Assembly (NCBI GenBank): GCA_947627285.1
Contig: CANQVL010000032.1
Location: 1 to 32,315, forward strand
Direction of reading: 5' to 3'
Length of the DNA: 32,315 nt
Source of the DNA: an uncultured Oscillospiraceae bacterium
GTDB taxonomy: Bacteria > Bacillota > Clostridia > Oscillospirales > Oscillospiraceae
A program made the translations under genes and the position numbers. The notes beneath the pieces were generated by a model that did not search any database, had not been told where the DNA came from, and was given only the letters and a program-made list of their open reading frames with translations. Positions 31,459-32,315 of this stretch are shown piece by piece; position 1 is the stretch's first letter; every line of letters starts with the position of its first letter.

Positions 31459-32315
31459 ATGCCCAACATCCATATCCCTATCGGCGCCGTCGTCGGCGTC
31501 ATCATCGCGGCGCTTGTCGCGGCGCTGCTCATCTCCGGCTACCTGAAGGCGCCGCCCGACACGGCGTACATAATCTCCGGCCTTGGTAAAAAGCGCATAC
31601 TCATCGGCAAGGCCGGCTGGCGCGTCCCCTTCTTTGAGCGGGTGGACAAGCTGTCCCTCCGGGTCATGCAGGTGGACGTAAAGACCAGCGAGGCGGTGCC
31701 CACCAACGAGTTCATCAACGTGACAGTTGACGGCGTGGCGAACATCAAGATAAGCTCCGACCCGGAGCTCCTGAAAAAGGCGTCGGAATCACTGCTGGGC
31801 ATGAACCGCCAGGAGCTCATATCCCTGGTCACCCAGGTCCTTGAGGGCAACATGCGCGAGATCGTGGGCTCCGTGGGCCTCAAGGAGATGGTGCAGGACC
31901 GCCAGGGCGTGGCGAAGAAGATCACGGAGAACGTGGTCCCGGATATGCAGAAGCTGGGTATCGAGGTGGTGAACTTCAACATCCAGAACTTCAAGGACGG
32001 CGCGGGCACCATCGAGAACATGGGTATCGACAACGTGGAGCAGATACGAAAGAACGCCCAGATAGCCAAGGCCAACGCCCAGAGGGACATCGCCATAGCC
32101 AACGCCAACGCCGAGCAGGAGGCAAACGCCGTCAAGGTCCAGGCGGACAAGATGATCGCCGAGCAGAACGCCGAGCTCGCCGTCCGGCAGGCCGACATGA
32201 AGGTCCGCGCCGACACCAAAAAGGCGGAGGCGGACGCCGCCTACTCCATCCAGCAGGAGCAGCAGCGCAAGACCATCGAGGTCACAAAGGCCAACGCCGA
32301 CATCGCCCGCCGCGA
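31459..32315 (+). CDS. Flotillin/SPFH (band 7) family protein, 3' end beyond the window
   Basis: 285 complete codons are visible and the frame is still open at the edge. An N-terminal hydrophobic segment (residues ~7-28, IPIGAVVGVIIAALVAALLI) anchors the protein in the membrane; the SPFH/PHB domain follows (about 34-190, with PPDTAYIISG and VNFNIQNFKD), then a long Ala/Glu/Lys-rich coiled coil (from ~205, repeats of IAKANAQ and AEQEAN type) typical of flotillins. These form large scaffold cages that organise membrane domains and regulate partner proteins. ATG at 31459 follows AAGGAGG at eight-base spacing. It is directly behind a Mn2+-type riboswitch, so manganese level or membrane stress may control it; downstream partners are not visible. 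Confidence 0.9.
   Translation, partial: MPNIHIPIGAVVGVIIAALVAALLISGYLKAPPDTAYIISGLGKKRILIGKAGWRVPFFERVDKLSLRVMQVDVKTSEAVPTNEFINVTVDGVANIKISSDPELLKKASESLLGMNRQELISLVTQVLEGNMREIVGSVGLKEMVQDRQGVAKKITENVVPDMQKLGIEVVNFNIQNFKDGAGTIENMGIDNVEQIRKNAQIAKANAQRDIAIANANAEQEANAVKVQADKMIAEQNAELAVRQADMKVRADTKKAEADAAYSIQQEQQRKTIEVTKANADIARR

Overview
The window looks like a chromosomal segment of a Gram-positive, GC-rich anaerobe of the Clostridia (Bacillota), most likely an Oscillospiraceae-like gut bacterium. Supporting evidence: the heat-shock order hrcA-grpE-dnaK-dnaJ under a perfect CIRCE operator, a secreted enzyme ending in three S-layer homology (SLH) domains, strong AGGAGG-type ribosome binding sites, a pyrophosphate-type phosphofructokinase and a yybP-ykoY-type riboswitch. 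The taxon is inferred; no rRNA or tRNA gene was seen. The first ~720 bases are visibly AT-richer than the rest.

Layout. (1) 1-722: the tail of an alpha/beta hydrolase (epoxide hydrolase-like) and a GNAT acetyltransferase resembling streptothricin acetyltransferases. (2) 841-14724: a beta-1,3-glucan (laminarin-type) locus. A 2194-residue cell-surface GH16 glucanase with about eight carbohydrate-binding-like modules and SLH anchors is divergent from an overlapping three-gene operon of cytoplasmic enzymes: GH94 laminaribiose phosphorylase-like, GH161 beta-1,3-oligoglucan phosphorylase-like and GH30 beta-glucosidase-like. Glucan would be cut outside, imported by a transporter not present here, and phosphorolysed to glucose-1-phosphate. 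(3) 14725-15010: stacked hairpins and terminators, including a palindromic repeat found again at 23.7-23.8 kb. (4) 15011-19913: the heat-shock operon on the minus strand. (5) 20008-22256: a minus-strand operon of a DUF2975 membrane protein, a small XRE-type regulator and a DUF4173 membrane protein, with a consensus promoter. (6) 22336-23665: PPi-dependent phosphofructokinase. (7) 23973-26948: a MacB-like ABC protein with fused ATPase and permease and a large extracellular insert. (8) 26952-28668: an Lsa-like ABC-F ribosome-protection protein behind a six-codon leader peptide and a transcription attenuator whose mutually exclusive pairings can be read directly. (9) 28733-28949: a 46-codon small protein gene with its own promoter and ribosome binding site. 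(10) 29079-31105: a PatB/MalY-type aminotransferase and a DUF3737 beta-helix protein, translationally coupled. (11) 31258-32315: a yybP-ykoY-type (Mn2+) riboswitch with a terminator platform ahead of a flotillin/SPFH gene that runs off the window.

The most interesting items are the ABC-F attenuator, the riboswitch-flotillin pairing, the palindromic repeat family and the complete phosphorolytic beta-1,3-glucan set. All family assignments rest on motif reading and recall; no database search was run.
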